From assembly GCF_012295615.1 (NCBI RefSeq), contig NZ_CP051183.1:3127001-3191000 (forward strand): 64,000 bases of DNA, read 5' to 3'. A program made the position numbers and the translations under genes. The notes under the pieces are model-generated. The model was not told the origin of the DNA. It saw only the letters and a program-made list of their open reading frames with translations, and did not search any database. Position 1 is the first letter of the stretch. Every line of letters starts with the position of its first letter. This document shows, one piece after another, positions 19,366 to 30,118 of the stretch. This DNA comes from Bermanella marisrubri (GTDB taxonomy: Bacteria > Pseudomonadota > Gammaproteobacteria > Pseudomonadales > Oceanobacteraceae).

Positions 19366-21269
19366 TAGCGGCCTCGTAAAAATAGCTTATCCAACTCATT
19401 CATTGAGAGCTGTGTCCAGGTAGGCCGACCATGGTTACATTGACCGCTGCGCTCCGTTTGCTCCATATCTCTCAGCAAACCGTTCATTTCTGCAATGGTC
19501 AATTGACGATTCGCACGAACAGAGCCATGACATGCCATGGAGCTTAAAATCTCATTGCGAAATTCCGTCATATGTCGCGACGATCCAGCTGTTCGATAGT
19601 CTTCTAATACTTTTACGACTAAATGCTCAATGTTGGCATTCTTTAACAGCACAGGCATTTGTCGAATCACTAAACTTTCCGGCCCCAAGCGCTGCAACTG
19701 GAACCCCAGCTTTTGTATATCCGCTTCATGTTGTTCTGCAATATCAGCTTGCTCTACCGACACATGAATGGTTTCAGGGACAAGCAATGGCTGCGATTGA
19801 ATTCCCTGCGCGTCATAGGTCATTTTTAAACGCTCGTAGGTAATACGCTCATGAGCCGCGTGCATATCCACAACCACTAAACCATGTTGATTTTGCGACA
19901 AAATATAAATGCCATGAAGTTGAGCAATGGCATAACCCAAAGGCGGAATGTCTTGTTGATTTTCGTCTGTTGCTTGTGGCTGAGTTTGGAATGGATTGCT
20001 TTGAATCGGTTGATTTGCCAACCCCGAATCCGCTGGCGGCGCTTGATACAAGTTTTGATAAGCCGCCATTTGCTCTTGTACCTGACCGGGCTCTGGACGA
20101 TTGGCTTGCCAAGGTTGTGATTGAGTAAGTGCATTTGAACTTTGCCCTTGTACTTGACTTAAAGCCATGGCGTTTTGTCCAGCGAACTCGCCTGCTTCGA
20201 TACCTGAAACCTGACTTTGACCCTGCAGCTGGCCCGGTATTGCGTGATCCGTTGACGGTGTTTCAGGTCGCACTTCACCAAGGGCTTTATGCAATGTACG
20301 GAATAAAAAGTCATGAACCAAACGACCATCACGGAAGCGCACTTCATGTTTAGTTGGATGTACGTTTACATCCACCAGCGCTGGATCTAATTCTAAATAC
20401 AATACAAAGGCACTGTGGCGCCCATGATACAAAACGTCCTGATACGCTTGTCGAATGGCGTGGGCAACTAACTTATCGCGGACGATGCGCCCATTCACAA
20501 AGAAATATTGCATGTCCGCTTGACTGCGGTTAAAGGTCGGTAAACCAACCCAGCCCCAGAGTTTTAACCCCGCCGCTTCCATATCAATACGCACCGCTTC
20601 TTTCATAAATTGGGCGCTTAACAAGGTTGCAATGCGTTTTTCTTGGTCAAAAGCACTGCTGCACGGACGCAACGAATGAATCACTTTATTGTTGTGGCGC
20701 AATTGAAAACTTACGTCATAGCGACTCAACGCCATGCGTTTAACGACTTCTTCAAGATGGTTGAACTCGGTTTTTTCTGTCCGCAAAAACTTTCGACGGG
20801 CGGGTGTATTGAAAAATAAATCCCGCATTTCCACCGTGGTACCCACCGGATGCGCACAGGGCTTCACCTCGGTCGCCATATCACGGCCTTCGGCGGTCAC
20901 TTGATAAGCAAGTTCACTCTCTTGCTCATGACTACTAAGAGATAAACGAGAAACCGAGGCTATGGATGCTAAGGCCTCACCACGAAAGCCCAAGCTTTGC
21001 ACGCTTTCCAAATCATCCAAATCGACAATTTTACTGGTAGCGTGACGACTTAAAGACAACGGTAAATCGTCTTTTTCTATGCCGCTGCCATTGTCGCGAA
21101 TTCGAATCAGCTTCACCCCGCCCTGCTCAGCGTCCACTTCAATTCTCGTAGCGCCGGCATCAAGGCTATTCTCGACCAACTCTTTTACAACATTGGCAGG
21201 ACGTTCTACCACTTCACCAGCCGCTATTTGGTTGGCAAGACGGGGGGATAAGACGTGAATACGCTTCAT
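19365..21269 (-). CDS. mutL: DNA mismatch repair protein MutL (endonuclease-type)
   Basis: Couples MutS recognition to strand incision. 634 residues. The N-terminal GHKL ATPase has [24 protein letters not shown] and [11 protein letters not shown] Gln-rich linker spans about 345-440, and the C-terminal dimerisation domain follows. Unlike E. coli MutL, this C-terminus has the metal-binding endonuclease motif [12 protein letters not shown] (19833-19868), with ACHGSVR and CNHGRPT, as described for Pseudomonas MutL. No mutH is visible in the window. Confidence 0.96.
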   Translation of the reverse strand: MKRIHVLSPRLANQIAAGEVVERPANVVKELVENSLDAGATRIEVDAEQGGVKLIRIRDNGSGIEKDDLPLSLSRHATSKIVDLDDLESVQSLGFRGEALASIASVSRLSLSSHEQESELAYQVTAEGRDMATEVKPCAHPVGTTVEMRDLFFNTPARRKFLRTEKTEFNHLEEVVKRMALSRYDVSFQLRHNNKVIHSLRPCSSAFDQEKRIATLLSAQFMKEAVRIDMEAAGLKLWGWVGLPTFNRSQADMQYFFVNGRIVRDKLVAHAIRQAYQDVLYHGRHSAFVLYLELDPALVDVNVHPTKHEVRFRDGRLVHDFLFRTLHKALGEVRPETPSTDHAIPGQLQGQSQVSGIEAGEFAGQNAMALSQVQGQSSNALTQSQPWQANRPEPGQVQEQMAAYQNLYQAPPADSGLANQPIQSNPFQTQPQATDENQQDIPPLGYAIAQLHGIYILSQNQHGLVVVDMHAAHERITYERLKMTYDAQGIQSQPLLVPETIHVSVEQADIAEQHEADIQKLGFQLQRLGPESLVIRQMPVLLKNANIEHLVVKVLEDYRTAGSSRHMTEFRNEILSSMACHGSVRANRQLTIAEMNGLLRDMEQTERSGQCNHGRPTWTQLSMNELDKLFLRGR

Positions 21270-21299
21270 AAAAATTTAATGACTGAGCCGTGTAATGAA

Positions 21300-22652
21300 T
21301 TAACTGGCAGGAATTTTAATAATCTGGCCAACGCGAATGGTACTGGAACTTAAACCATTAATCTGCTTCAACTTAGATAAACTCGTCGCATGCTTTTCTG
21401 CAATAACCGACAAGGTATCTCCGGGCGCAATGATGTATTCCTTCATGCCATTGCCGCTGCGCTTAATGCTGGCCACATAAGTTCCGGGTGGCGGCGTATC
21501 ATAAAAGTAACGCTTGATACCTTGGAAAATAGCCGATGCCATGCGCTGCTGATAAGAACGAGTACTGAGCTTTCGAGCTTCACCCGGGTTAGATAAAAAA
21601 CCTGTTTCGACCAAAAGCGATGGAATATCCGGAGACTTCAGTACGGCGAAGCCTGCTTGTTCTACATGGCGTTTATGCAAGCGTGCCACAGACCCCATGC
21701 TGTTTAATACGGTTTGTCCTGCGTCCAAACTAGCACCTAGACTTGCTGTCATGGATAAATCCAATAATACGCCAGCTAAAACATCTTCTTTATCGCCTAG
21801 GCTTACGCCGCCAACACCGCCAATTAAATCCGAGCTATTTTCTTTGTCGGCCAGCCAACGGGCTGCCTCACTGGTAGCGCCTTGCTGCGACAAGGCGAAC
21901 ACAGAACCACCTTTAGCTAAAGGACTCTTAAAGGCATCAGCGTGAATACTAATGAATAGATCAGCATTGGCTTTGCGCGCCCGCTCAGTGCGCTCTCTTA
22001 AACCTATATAATAATCACCCGTTCTAACCAGATAGGCTCGGAAACCCTTTTCCCGCTCAAGCATTTGCGCCAGCTTGTTCGAAATCGACATGACGATGTG
22101 CTTTTCGTATACACCGTTATGACCTATGGCACCGGGATCCTCGCCACCGTGGCCGGCATCAATCGCGATGACGATATCGCGCTTTTGGTTTATTTGATTA
22201 TTGATATCTAAAACAGGCTTACTGATGGTAACCGGAGTCCGAGACACGGATTGGGTTTCTAAATCAATCACCAAACGATGGCCATACTGATCATTCGGTA
22301 ACAATGGAAAGCTCTTAGGTTTGACGCCTTCGCGCAAATCCAAAACGATACGCAAATCCTTTCCATGGCGCATGCCAGAACGAATATTTTTTACCGGACC
22401 CGTCTTTGTTGGCAGACCATCAAAACTGCCCAGCAATTTGGCATCCGCAATATCAATGACTAAGCGATCTGGTTCACTTAATCCGAACACTTTATGCTCG
22501 ACAGATTTATCCAGATCCAATACTAATCGCGAGCCATCTGGTGCATGCCACAATCGAGCGCCTTCAACATTAGCCAATAATGGCAGTGAATACGCACAGA
22601 TCGACAATGCAAGCAGAATTAAGCGAATTGGATTCCACGCCCTTATATTCAT
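21300..22652 (-). CDS. amiB: N-acetylmuramoyl-L-alanine amidase with AMIN and LysM domains
   Basis: Periplasmic septal peptidoglycan amidase. 450 residues: signal peptide (about 1-27, ending near LLANVEG), AMIN domain (about 30-125), Amidase_3 catalytic domain (AIDAGHGGEDPGAIG with zinc His/Glu; FISIHADAF; LVETGFLSN), and a C-terminal LysM (YIIAPGDTLSVIAEKHATSL). The LysM matches the AmiB-type architecture of Pseudomonas. It is between tsaE (4 bp) and mutL, a conserved order. Confidence 0.95.
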   Translation of the reverse strand: MNIRAWNPIRLILLALSICAYSLPLLANVEGARLWHAPDGSRLVLDLDKSVEHKVFGLSEPDRLVIDIADAKLLGSFDGLPTKTGPVKNIRSGMRHGKDLRIVLDLREGVKPKSFPLLPNDQYGHRLVIDLETQSVSRTPVTISKPVLDINNQINQKRDIVIAIDAGHGGEDPGAIGHNGVYEKHIVMSISNKLAQMLEREKGFRAYLVRTGDYYIGLRERTERARKANADLFISIHADAFKSPLAKGGSVFALSQQGATSEAARWLADKENSSDLIGGVGGVSLGDKEDVLAGVLLDLSMTASLGASLDAGQTVLNSMGSVARLHKRHVEQAGFAVLKSPDIPSLLVETGFLSNPGEARKLSTRSYQQRMASAIFQGIKRYFYDTPPPGTYVASIKRSGNGMKEYIIAPGDTLSVIAEKHATSLSKLKQINGLSSSTIRVGQIIKIPAS

Positions 22653-22656
22653 TGGA

Positions 22657-23118
22657 TTACGACCATGCTCCCAATTGTTGCTCCCCTTTTTTTGTTAACG
22701 CTTTACATGTCATACAGCGTCCATCCTGCCACTGAGTCAGCTGTACTTCGATATCTGCTTCCGGCAACACTCCTGCGCCTTTCTCGGGCCATTCAATTAA
22801 GCACAATGTATCGTCGGTAAAATAATCGCGCACACCCATAAATTCCAGTTCTTCAGGGTCAGCTAAGCGGTATAAATCAAAATGATATACCTTTCTAGTA
22901 CTTAATTCATAGGGTTCAACCAGGGTATAGGTAGGGCTCTTCACGCGTCCTTCATGTCCCATGCCTTGAATAATACCGCGGCTCCAAGTCGTTTTGCCCA
23001 TCCCTAAGTCACCTTGCAAATGTATCACCAAGCCGGACTTTAATTTTTTTGCTCCAAGGTCACACCACGCTAGCATGGCGTCCTCGTCTATAAAGTGTTC
23101 TGTTAAGGTATCGCTCAT
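22657..23118 (-). CDS. tsaE: tRNA threonylcarbamoyladenosine ATPase TsaE
   Basis: Small P-loop ATPase supporting TsaBCD in t6A37 synthesis. 153 residues with Walker A GDLGMGKTTW (about 36-45), the SPTYTLVEPY strand, HFDLYRLADPEEL, and IEWPEKGAGVLP. It overlaps nnr by four bases (ATGA type) and precedes amiB, the usual nnr-tsaE-amiB-mutL order. Confidence 0.96.
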   Translation of the reverse strand: MSDTLTEHFIDEDAMLAWCDLGAKKLKSGLVIHLQGDLGMGKTTWSRGIIQGMGHEGRVKSPTYTLVEPYELSTRKVYHFDLYRLADPEELEFMGVRDYFTDDTLCLIEWPEKGAGVLPEADIEVQLTQWQDGRCMTCKALTKKGEQQLGAWS

Positions 23119-24635
23119 GGCAATAAATTTCCTAACTGCTTAATAAGATCGCTGGCCAACAAGGCATTTTCGCCTGTTTTGGCTGCTTCATCCGCTGCGG
23201 CACTGTGTAGGCAAACCGCGCTGGTCATTAGCTGCTGCGAAGCCTCTGGCAAATCGTGGCTAGCCTGTGCCAAGAAACTGCCGCTAATACCACTTAATAC
23301 ATCTCCCATGCCACCACTGGCCATACCTGGATTACCATCCGCGCATACACTAATTTGCTCACCTTCACACACTAAGCTGCCATTGCCTTTCAAAACAGTG
23401 GTAGAGTGATAACGGATTGATAACTCATGGGCCGCCTTAAAACGGTCCGCTTGTACATCTTTCACGGTGCAACCAAGCAACCTTGCCGCCTCACCCGGAT
23501 GTGGGGTCATTACACTGGTACGTTGATTTAGATTGTGTTGTATGAAACCTTGGGCAATTAAATTGAGCGCATCTGCGTCCAAAACAATAGGCTGCCTAGT
23601 AGCAAAACAGGCTTGCAACAGGCTTTGCCCCCAAGCGCTTTGTCCCAACCCAGGCCCGACGACCACTGAGTCCGCTTGACTCAGCAACATGCCTAATTCT
23701 TGACCAGAATCGACACCTAACACCATGGCCTCTGGATAATGGGATAAAACCGCGTTTACATGCTCACGACGAGTGGCCACACTGACTAAACCTGCGCCAG
23801 AGCGTAACGCACTGCCTGCGGCAAGAATGGCAGCACCTGCAAATCCAATATCACCACCAACAACAAGTACATGACCAAAGTCGCCTTTGTGACTATCTAG
23901 CTCTCTTTTCTCAAACCATTTTAGCGAAGCACAAGCTCGCCAAGAACTGAGAGACACTCTATAGTCTTGCTGCGCAACGTGAGGGCCTAGATTTTTAGGA
24001 ACCGATAAGGGCGCCAATCTCACCTGACCACTGTAAATTGCCCCCTTAGCTGTGAACAAACCCCGCTTATAGGCAATCATGGTAACGGTAAGTTCCGCCT
24101 TAACTGCTGTACCCATGATGGCTCCAGTACTGCCATTGATTCCAGACGGCACATCCACAGAGAGCACAGGAATCCCTGAATTATTGATATCATCAATCGC
24201 GTCTCGATAGGCACCTTCTACATCACGCTCTAAGCCGGTTCCCAATAGCGCGTCTACGATAATACAGCCCGCTTGGAACTGAACGCATTGCCGAGAATAC
24301 ATAGAGATCATAACGCCTGCAGACTTCGCAAGCTGTGCGGCCTTGTATGCTGAGCCTTGTAACTCGCTGGGGGCTTTGAGTGCTATAACTTCTGCGTCAA
24401 TCTCATGATCTTTCGCTAACTTAGCTATTACATAGCCGTCACCGCCGTTATTACCGGCACCAGCATAAATGACAAGCTTAGAGACGCTGGACCATTGATT
24501 AAGCAGAGCAACAAATGCCGCTTCGCCAGCTTGCTGCATTAATTCAAACCCATCGATACCTTGGTGCTGGGCATGGCGATCCATATCAGCCACTTGCGGT
24601 GCGCTGTAAAGAGATATTCCTTGTGTATTGGGCAT
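23115..24635 (-). CDS. nnr: bifunctional NAD(P)H-hydrate epimerase / ADP-dependent dehydratase
   Basis: Repairs hydrated NAD(P)H. 506 residues fuse an N-terminal YjeF-type epimerase (AGAGNNGGDGYVIAKLAKDH, about 57-76) to a C-terminal ribokinase-like dehydratase (MTPHPGEAARLLG, GNPGMASGGMGDVLSGISG). It starts 66 bp from divergent queG, so both promoters share this short gap. Confidence 0.95.
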   Translation of the reverse strand: MPNTQGISLYSAPQVADMDRHAQHQGIDGFELMQQAGEAAFVALLNQWSSVSKLVIYAGAGNNGGDGYVIAKLAKDHEIDAEVIALKAPSELQGSAYKAAQLAKSAGVMISMYSRQCVQFQAGCIIVDALLGTGLERDVEGAYRDAIDDINNSGIPVLSVDVPSGINGSTGAIMGTAVKAELTVTMIAYKRGLFTAKGAIYSGQVRLAPLSVPKNLGPHVAQQDYRVSLSSWRACASLKWFEKRELDSHKGDFGHVLVVGGDIGFAGAAILAAGSALRSGAGLVSVATRREHVNAVLSHYPEAMVLGVDSGQELGMLLSQADSVVVGPGLGQSAWGQSLLQACFATRQPIVLDADALNLIAQGFIQHNLNQRTSVMTPHPGEAARLLGCTVKDVQADRFKAAHELSIRYHSTTVLKGNGSLVCEGEQISVCADGNPGMASGGMGDVLSGISGSFLAQASHDLPEASQQLMTSAVCLHSAAADEAAKTGENALLASDLIKQLGNLLP

Positions 24636-24701
24636 CGCTCTACCTTGATAGCTGTTACAATGCCGTCATTATACCTGTTGAACCCTTGCACCACTAACCT
24701 C

Positions 24702-25802
24702 ATGACGCAAACTCCGGATTCCATTTCTAACATCGATTGGCACCAACTCACTGCACAAATAAAGCAATGGGCCTACGAGCTGGGTTTCGCACAGGTCGGC
24801 ATCACAGATGTGAACATGGAGCAGCACGCAAAAGCGTTAAAAGACTGGTTAGCAAAAGGCTACCATGGCGAAATGAGCTATATGGCAGACCATGGAAACA
24901 AGCGCTATACACCAGATGCGCTGGTTCCAGGAACATTGCGCATTATCTCAGTACGCATGAATTACATGCCTGAGGATGTGCAAACACTTGAGATCCTAGA
25001 TCATCCTAGCAAAGCTTATATAAGTCGTTATGCACTGGGTCGTGACTACCATAAATTAATTCGTAAGCGCCTAACTCAGTTAGGTAAACGCATAGAGTCA
25101 TTATTCTCTCAATTGTCGAATGATGTTGCTTATCGGGCATTTGTCGATAGCGCCCCCGTGCTTGAACGTGGTATCGCGCAAAAAGCAGGCTTAGGCTGGA
25201 TCGGCAAAAACGCTATGTTAATCAACCCCAAAGCAGGAAGTTATTTTTTCTTGGGCGAGTTATTCACTAACCTGCCTCTGATTATGGATGAGCCCTATGA
25301 CGACATGAATTGCGGAAGTTGCACCGCTTGCTTTGCTGCCTGCCCCACTGACGCAATTGTAGATAATCATGTAGTGGACGCACGAAAATGCATTTCTTAT
25401 CTCACCATTGAATTGAAATCCAGTATTCCAACCGAACTGCGCAGTAAAATCGGAAACCGTATATTCGGTTGTGATGATTGTCAGCTTTGCTGCCCATGGA
25501 CAAAATTTACGGACAATACACAAGAAACAGATTTTACACCGCGCCATCAATTAGACGATGTGGAATTACTTGAGCTTTTTCATTGGGATGAATCCACTTT
25601 TTTACAAAAAACAGAGGGCATGCCACTGCGCCGTTCCGGTTTTGAATTATGGCAGCGAAATATCGCAGTTGCGCTGGGCAATGCAGCGCAAAGTGAACAT
25701 ATCATTCAAGCACTCGAAGAAAAGCGTGCGAACTCAACTGAAATGGTCCAAGAACACATCGACTGGGCAATTGAGCAGCAAATCGCGAAAAGAAAACAAT
25801 AA
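24702..25802 (+). CDS. queG: epoxyqueuosine reductase
   Basis: Cobalamin-dependent iron-sulfur enzyme for the last step of queuosine synthesis in tRNA. 366 residues from the ATG at 24702 (MTQTPDSISNIDWHQLTAQI); the frame is open further upstream but overlaps nnr. Two 4Fe-4S cysteine clusters are visible: CGSCTACFAACPTDAI and CDDCQLCCPW. KAGLGWIGKNAMLINPKAGS is also family-typical. Divergent from nnr, as in many gammaproteobacteria. Confidence 0.96.
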   Translation: MTQTPDSISNIDWHQLTAQIKQWAYELGFAQVGITDVNMEQHAKALKDWLAKGYHGEMSYMADHGNKRYTPDALVPGTLRIISVRMNYMPEDVQTLEILDHPSKAYISRYALGRDYHKLIRKRLTQLGKRIESLFSQLSNDVAYRAFVDSAPVLERGIAQKAGLGWIGKNAMLINPKAGSYFFLGELFTNLPLIMDEPYDDMNCGSCTACFAACPTDAIVDNHVVDARKCISYLTIELKSSIPTELRSKIGNRIFGCDDCQLCCPWTKFTDNTQETDFTPRHQLDDVELLELFHWDESTFLQKTEGMPLRRSGFELWQRNIAVALGNAAQSEHIIQALEEKRANSTEMVQEHIDWAIEQQIAKRKQ

Positions 25803-26001
25803 TCTAATTCGCTATATCCGCCGTAGTAATGATGTGAAACCTATATTTTGGTCATAAACCGACCGAACTGGTTTTATATTTATAGCAATGCTAGTGTATA
25901 AAATAACCAAATAATAAAAACTTATGGCATGTTGAGACAATGTCTAAAAATGTGCATACGCCCCACCTGATTTATATTCACTACACCCCAAAGGCGGTGA
26001 G

Positions 26002-27207
26002 ATGAAAGCCAAGTTATCTGTACAACATCTATATAAAGTGTTCGGTAAACATCCGAAGAAAGCCTTGAAAATGGTTGAGCAAGGTAAAAACAAAGATGAA
26101 ATTTTCGAAGCCACCGGTCAAACCGTTGGTGTCAAAGATGCCTCTTTCGATATTTATGAGGGCGAAATATTCGTCATAATGGGTTTATCTGGCTCTGGAA
26201 AGTCCACAATGGTGCGTATGCTCAATCGCTTAATCGAACCGACGGCGGGCAAAGTATTATTGGATGACATTGATATAGCAAAACTCGATGATGAAGAACT
26301 TCGTCAAATGCGGTTGCATAAAATGTCCATGGTTTTTCAATCCTTTGCACTCATGCCTCATTTAACAGTTCGCCAAAACGTCGCTTTTGGCTTGGACTTG
26401 GCAGGTGAAGTATCCGAACAAGAAAAAAATCAACGGGCTAGTAGTGCGCTAGATCGTGTTGGTCTTTTAGCCAATGCTGATTCTTATCCAAATGAATTAA
26501 GCGGAGGTATGCAGCAACGTGTTGGTTTAGCTCGCGCGCTTTGCATCAACCCAGACGTATTATTAATGGACGAGGCATTTAGTGCACTCGACCCACTCAT
26601 TCGTACCGAAATGCAAGACGAATTACTGCGCCTACAAAACGAAGACAAGCGTACTATCGTCTTTATCTCTCATGACCTCGACGAAGCCGTACGCATTGGT
26701 GATCGTATCGCCATCATGCAAGGTGGTGAGGTTGTACAAGTGGGCACACCGGATGACATCATCAATAACCCTGCTAACGATTATGTACGTTCGTTCTTCC
26801 GAGGTGTCGATGTCACATCGGTATTAAGTGCGAAAGACATTGCCCGTAAAATGCAAAAGACATTAATCAAACGCACGACGGATTCCGGTGTCGGCGCTGG
26901 CCTTCAATTATTACGTGATAACGATCGCGAGTTCGGTTACGTGGTAGAACCCGACAATACCTTTGTAGGTGTCGTATCCGTGGATTCCCTTAAACAAGCT
27001 CAAAAAAACAATAGGCGCATTGAAGAAGCGCTATTGGAAAATGTAAACGCAATACAAGGAAATATTCCACTGGGCGATCTCATTGGTGAAGTTGCTCAAG
27101 CACCATGTTCGCCACCTGTGATCAACGAAGACGGAAAGTTTTTAGGCGCCATTAGTAAAACTATTTTACTCGAAGCATTAGATCGTCAAACGGAGGAGCT
27201 AGCATGA
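26002..27207 (+). CDS. proV: glycine betaine/proline betaine ABC transporter ATPase
   Basis: Energising subunit of an osmoprotectant importer. The 401 residues match E. coli ProV in length. Walker A is GLSGSGKST (about 63-71), signature [15 protein letters not shown], Walker [14 protein letters not shown], and the H-loop is in FISHDLDEA. Two CBS domains follow (about 280-400) and may sense ionic strength. Ribosome-binding site GGCGGTGAG precedes the ATG. First of three genes; it overlaps proW by four bases. The 199-bp upstream gap is AT-rich with a small dyad (GAGACAATGTCT, 25935-25946). Confidence 0.95.
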   Translation: MKAKLSVQHLYKVFGKHPKKALKMVEQGKNKDEIFEATGQTVGVKDASFDIYEGEIFVIMGLSGSGKSTMVRMLNRLIEPTAGKVLLDDIDIAKLDDEELRQMRLHKMSMVFQSFALMPHLTVRQNVAFGLDLAGEVSEQEKNQRASSALDRVGLLANADSYPNELSGGMQQRVGLARALCINPDVLLMDEAFSALDPLIRTEMQDELLRLQNEDKRTIVFISHDLDEAVRIGDRIAIMQGGEVVQVGTPDDIINNPANDYVRSFFRGVDVTSVLSAKDIARKMQKTLIKRTTDSGVGAGLQLLRDNDREFGYVVEPDNTFVGVVSVDSLKQAQKNNRRIEEALLENVNAIQGNIPLGDLIGEVAQAPCSPPVINEDGKFLGAISKTILLEALDRQTEELA

Positions 27208-28145
27208 GTGATGGCAGTGCATGGGGAACCAGCTCCCAAGAAGATACCAGTTATTTAGCGCAAAAAGATACCAACCAAGTGAAAGAGTTCGATTGGATGG
27301 AACCCTTTGATGTTGATGGTGGAATCGTGCCTTTAGATAGCATGGTAGACACCGCGATCAATGCCATTGTTCCGGTCTTGCGTCCTGTCTTTCAAGTGAT
27401 TGCACAACCTATTACATGGTTTTTAAACGCAATCGAATCCTTGTTATTAGTTATTCCCGCCCCACTTATTATCATTGCTTTAGCAGCGTTGGCATGGAAG
27501 CTATCGAATCGCCGTATTGGTATCGCCACTCTGTTTGGCTTGCTGGCGATTGGTTTAATTGGTGCATGGGATCAAGCAATGACTACACTATCATTGGTCA
27601 TTACGTCGTTATTTTTCTGTATTCTAATTGGATTGCCTATGGGGATATGGTTATCCCGAAGTGATAAAGCCGTGTCCATTGTCCGGCCGATTCTTGATGC
27701 TATGCAAACCACGCCAGCATTTGTCTATCTCATTCCTATTGTCATGCTATTTAGTCCCGGCAAAGTTGCCGGTGTCATCGTCACCATCATCTTCGCCGTA
27801 CCACCAATGATTCGCTTAACTAATTTAGGTATTCGCCAAGTACCAGAAGACTTAATCGAAGCTGCACGAGCATTTGGTACTAGTCCCAAGCAACTGCTCT
27901 TCAAAGTACAACTTCCCCTAGCATTACCTACGATTATGGCTGGGGTAAATCAAACGTTAATGTTAGGGCTATCCATGGTGGTCATTGCGTCCATGATTGC
28001 CGTACCCGGTTTAGGCCTTATGGTTTTACAAGGTATTGGCCGCAACGATATCGGTATCGCCACTGTAGGCGGATTAGGCATTGTAATTTTAGCTATAATT
28101 TTAGATCGGATCACACAACATATTGGCGGCAGTCGCCAGTCTTGA
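27204..28145 (+). CDS. proW: glycine betaine/proline betaine ABC transporter permease
   Basis: Inner-membrane channel subunit. 313 residues with a long N-terminal segment before about six or seven transmembrane helices. The permease EAA-type loop is [20 protein letters not shown], and [16 protein letters not shown] is typical of ProW. Its start overlaps the proV stop, indicating coupled synthesis. Confidence 0.95.
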   Translation: MSDGSAWGTSSQEDTSYLAQKDTNQVKEFDWMEPFDVDGGIVPLDSMVDTAINAIVPVLRPVFQVIAQPITWFLNAIESLLLVIPAPLIIIALAALAWKLSNRRIGIATLFGLLAIGLIGAWDQAMTTLSLVITSLFFCILIGLPMGIWLSRSDKAVSIVRPILDAMQTTPAFVYLIPIVMLFSPGKVAGVIVTIIFAVPPMIRLTNLGIRQVPEDLIEAARAFGTSPKQLLFKVQLPLALPTIMAGVNQTLMLGLSMVVIASMIAVPGLGLMVLQGIGRNDIGIATVGGLGIVILAIILDRITQHIGGSRQS

Positions 28146-28175
28146 GACATAAAAAACCATACCGAGGAGCACGAC

Positions 28176-29204
28176 ATGATCAATATGAAAAAACTGATAC
28201 TGCTGCCAGCTCTAGCTGTGACCCTTTGGGGTTGTAGCGAGCAAGAGTCAGAGAGTAATGCAGTCACCTCATCGTCAGAGATGCCGGGTAAAGGTGTCGA
28301 AGTAAAAGGCTTCCATAGCCCGATAGCAGAAGAAAAATTTCAGACCATCATCATTAACCGAGCATTAGAAGCACTGGGCTATGATGTACAGCCAATTCAA
28401 GAAATCGATTACAGCGCCGGATATACAGCTATTGCTCAAAATGATATTCAATGGACGCCTGTAAACTGGGATCCCCTGCACAATGAAATGTTTAATAATG
28501 CTGGGGGTAATGAAAAATTTTTTAAGAAAGGTTACTACATCGTTGGCGCAGCACAGGGCTATTTAGTAGATAAAGCCACAGCGGAAAAATACAACATTGA
28601 TACGATAGATGACTTAAAAGATCCTGAGATCGCTAAATTGTTTGATGTTTCCGGTGACGGCAAAGCAGACTTAACAGGTTGTCAGCCTGGATGGGGTTGT
28701 GAAAAAGTCATTAACCATCAATTGGATGCATTTGATTTACGCAATACAGTAAACCATGTTCAAGGCTCTTATGCCGCTATCATTTCTGACACGATTCAGC
28801 GCTACAAAGCAGGAAAGCCCGTGGTCTACTACACGTGGACTCCATATTGGGTTTCCGGAGTGCTAATCCCTGGTGAAGATGTGGTTTGGTTAGAAGTACC
28901 TTACTCTGCGCATCCTCAAGGCATTGATACAGAACTGGCTAATGGCAAAAACTATGGCTTTAGCGTAAATAGCGAACGAATCGTCGCCAACCTTGAGTTT
29001 GCCGAGGCAAACCCCGCCGCCGCGAAGCTATTTGAAATCGCGTCGCTTAATATTAATGCGGTGTCAGCTCAAAATAAGTTGATTGCCGATGGTGAAAATA
29101 CGGTTGCAGATATTAATCGACACGTCGATAACTGGATTAAAAAGAACAAAGATACATTCAATAGTTGGTTAAAAGAAGCTCGAGAAGCAGCCGTACAACA
29201 GTAA
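28176..29204 (+). CDS. proX: glycine betaine-binding protein ProX, apparently lipid-anchored
   Basis: Ligand-binding subunit of the importer. 342 residues. The mature part follows E. coli ProX closely, including the aromatic-cage segment AVNW/PVNWDPLH, the disulfide segment GCQPGWGC, and VVYYTWTPYWVSG. The N-terminus ends in LWGCSEQESES, so a lipoprotein signal with Cys at about residue 20 is likely, unlike the soluble E. coli protein. GAGGAG lies six bases before the ATG. A terminator follows. Confidence 0.94.
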   Translation: MINMKKLILLPALAVTLWGCSEQESESNAVTSSSEMPGKGVEVKGFHSPIAEEKFQTIIINRALEALGYDVQPIQEIDYSAGYTAIAQNDIQWTPVNWDPLHNEMFNNAGGNEKFFKKGYYIVGAAQGYLVDKATAEKYNIDTIDDLKDPEIAKLFDVSGDGKADLTGCQPGWGCEKVINHQLDAFDLRNTVNHVQGSYAAIISDTIQRYKAGKPVVYYTWTPYWVSGVLIPGEDVVWLEVPYSAHPQGIDTELANGKNYGFSVNSERIVANLEFAEANPAAAKLFEIASLNINAVSAQNKLIADGENTVADINRHVDNWIKKNKDTFNSWLKEAREAAVQQ

Positions 29205-29234
29205 AGTAATTAAGCAGTCACTTACTCCACGGAG

Positions 29235-29264
29235 AAAGCACGATCTATGATCGTGCTTTTTTAT
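29235..29264 (+). terminator. Rho-independent terminator of proVWX
   Basis: AAGCACGATC/GATCGTGCTT, a perfect 10-bp stem with a 3-base loop and at least six T, 31 bp after the proX stop. Confidence 0.93.
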
Positions 29265-29366
29265 TGCAAAAAAACAATAAGATTGCGCAAAACATCTAAT
29301 GCTTTATACCAATTTACCTTAACTTATGCTTTTGACTGAATAGCCATATTTCCCAGTTGAGAAACT

Positions 29367-30098
29367 ATGGATATTTTCTTTCAAGATCCGACCTATTACT
29401 TTTTGCAGGCTTCTTATTGGCAGCTTGTGTTCTCCCTTTGCGGAATATGGTTTTTACTGGATGCCTTTGTTATGGCGTCACTAAAAGGCCCACATCGCGC
29501 CGAGCGCAGCCACTATTTATTAAGTATCGCTGCCGTCATCGCGTATATCGTTTTCTACCAATTCGATAGTGAAGAATTCCGTAACTTGTGGATGCAAACC
29601 TTAATGGCACTTTATTTTTATGATGTTGCTATTATTTTGCGTGATCGCGAGTCATTAAAACCCAGCTATCGCCAGTTCTATTTAATTCATCATGGAGTTA
29701 GTTTTTTATTGTTTGCCTTATGGCATGTGAGCTTCATTCCTTTCACTGAAGCCATGGCTTTGGGCGCTTTATTGTGGGTAAGCAGTGATGTGTGGCGTTG
29801 GGCGGAACAATATTGGCGATTAAGTGGACACGTATCCAGCGAACAATTAAAAGATATTGTGTACTATTTAGAGCGAGGCCACAGAGTCTTTGCTTATGGG
29901 TTATATCTGGTTATTTTGGAATTTCAGTTCACTCATTCATCAGAACTGGTATTACTTGCTAGCGGAATCCTGATGGATGCTATTGATACCTGGTTCCAGC
30001 GCAGAGTTAGGCATTATCGTAAACAAAAACAAATACGTAACACTGAAAGTTATAACGCCAATAAACATGATGTGATCATTCATGATAAAGCCGCATAG
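29367..30098 (+). CDS. multi-pass membrane protein with TLC-like His-His motif
   Basis: 243 residues with about six hydrophobic segments (roughly 17-37, 51-68, 80-92, 107-127, 132-147, 178-196). FYLIHHGVSFLLFALWH places paired histidines at the start of a membrane helix, with conserved-looking Trp/Asp residues later (WVSSDVWRWAEQYWR). This resembles the TRAM-LAG1-CLN8 (TLC) fold of lipid-handling proteins, but I cannot confirm it without a profile search. The tail (after about 210) is basic then polar. It stands alone after the proX terminator and converges on the M14 peptidase gene. Confidence 0.5.
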   Translation: MDIFFQDPTYYFLQASYWQLVFSLCGIWFLLDAFVMASLKGPHRAERSHYLLSIAAVIAYIVFYQFDSEEFRNLWMQTLMALYFYDVAIILRDRESLKPSYRQFYLIHHGVSFLLFALWHVSFIPFTEAMALGALLWVSSDVWRWAEQYWRLSGHVSSEQLKDIVYYLERGHRVFAYGLYLVILEFQFTHSSELVLLASGILMDAIDTWFQRRVRHYRKQKQIRNTESYNANKHDVIIHDKAA

Positions 30099-30118
30099 AC
30101 ATTCACTATGACAAAACA

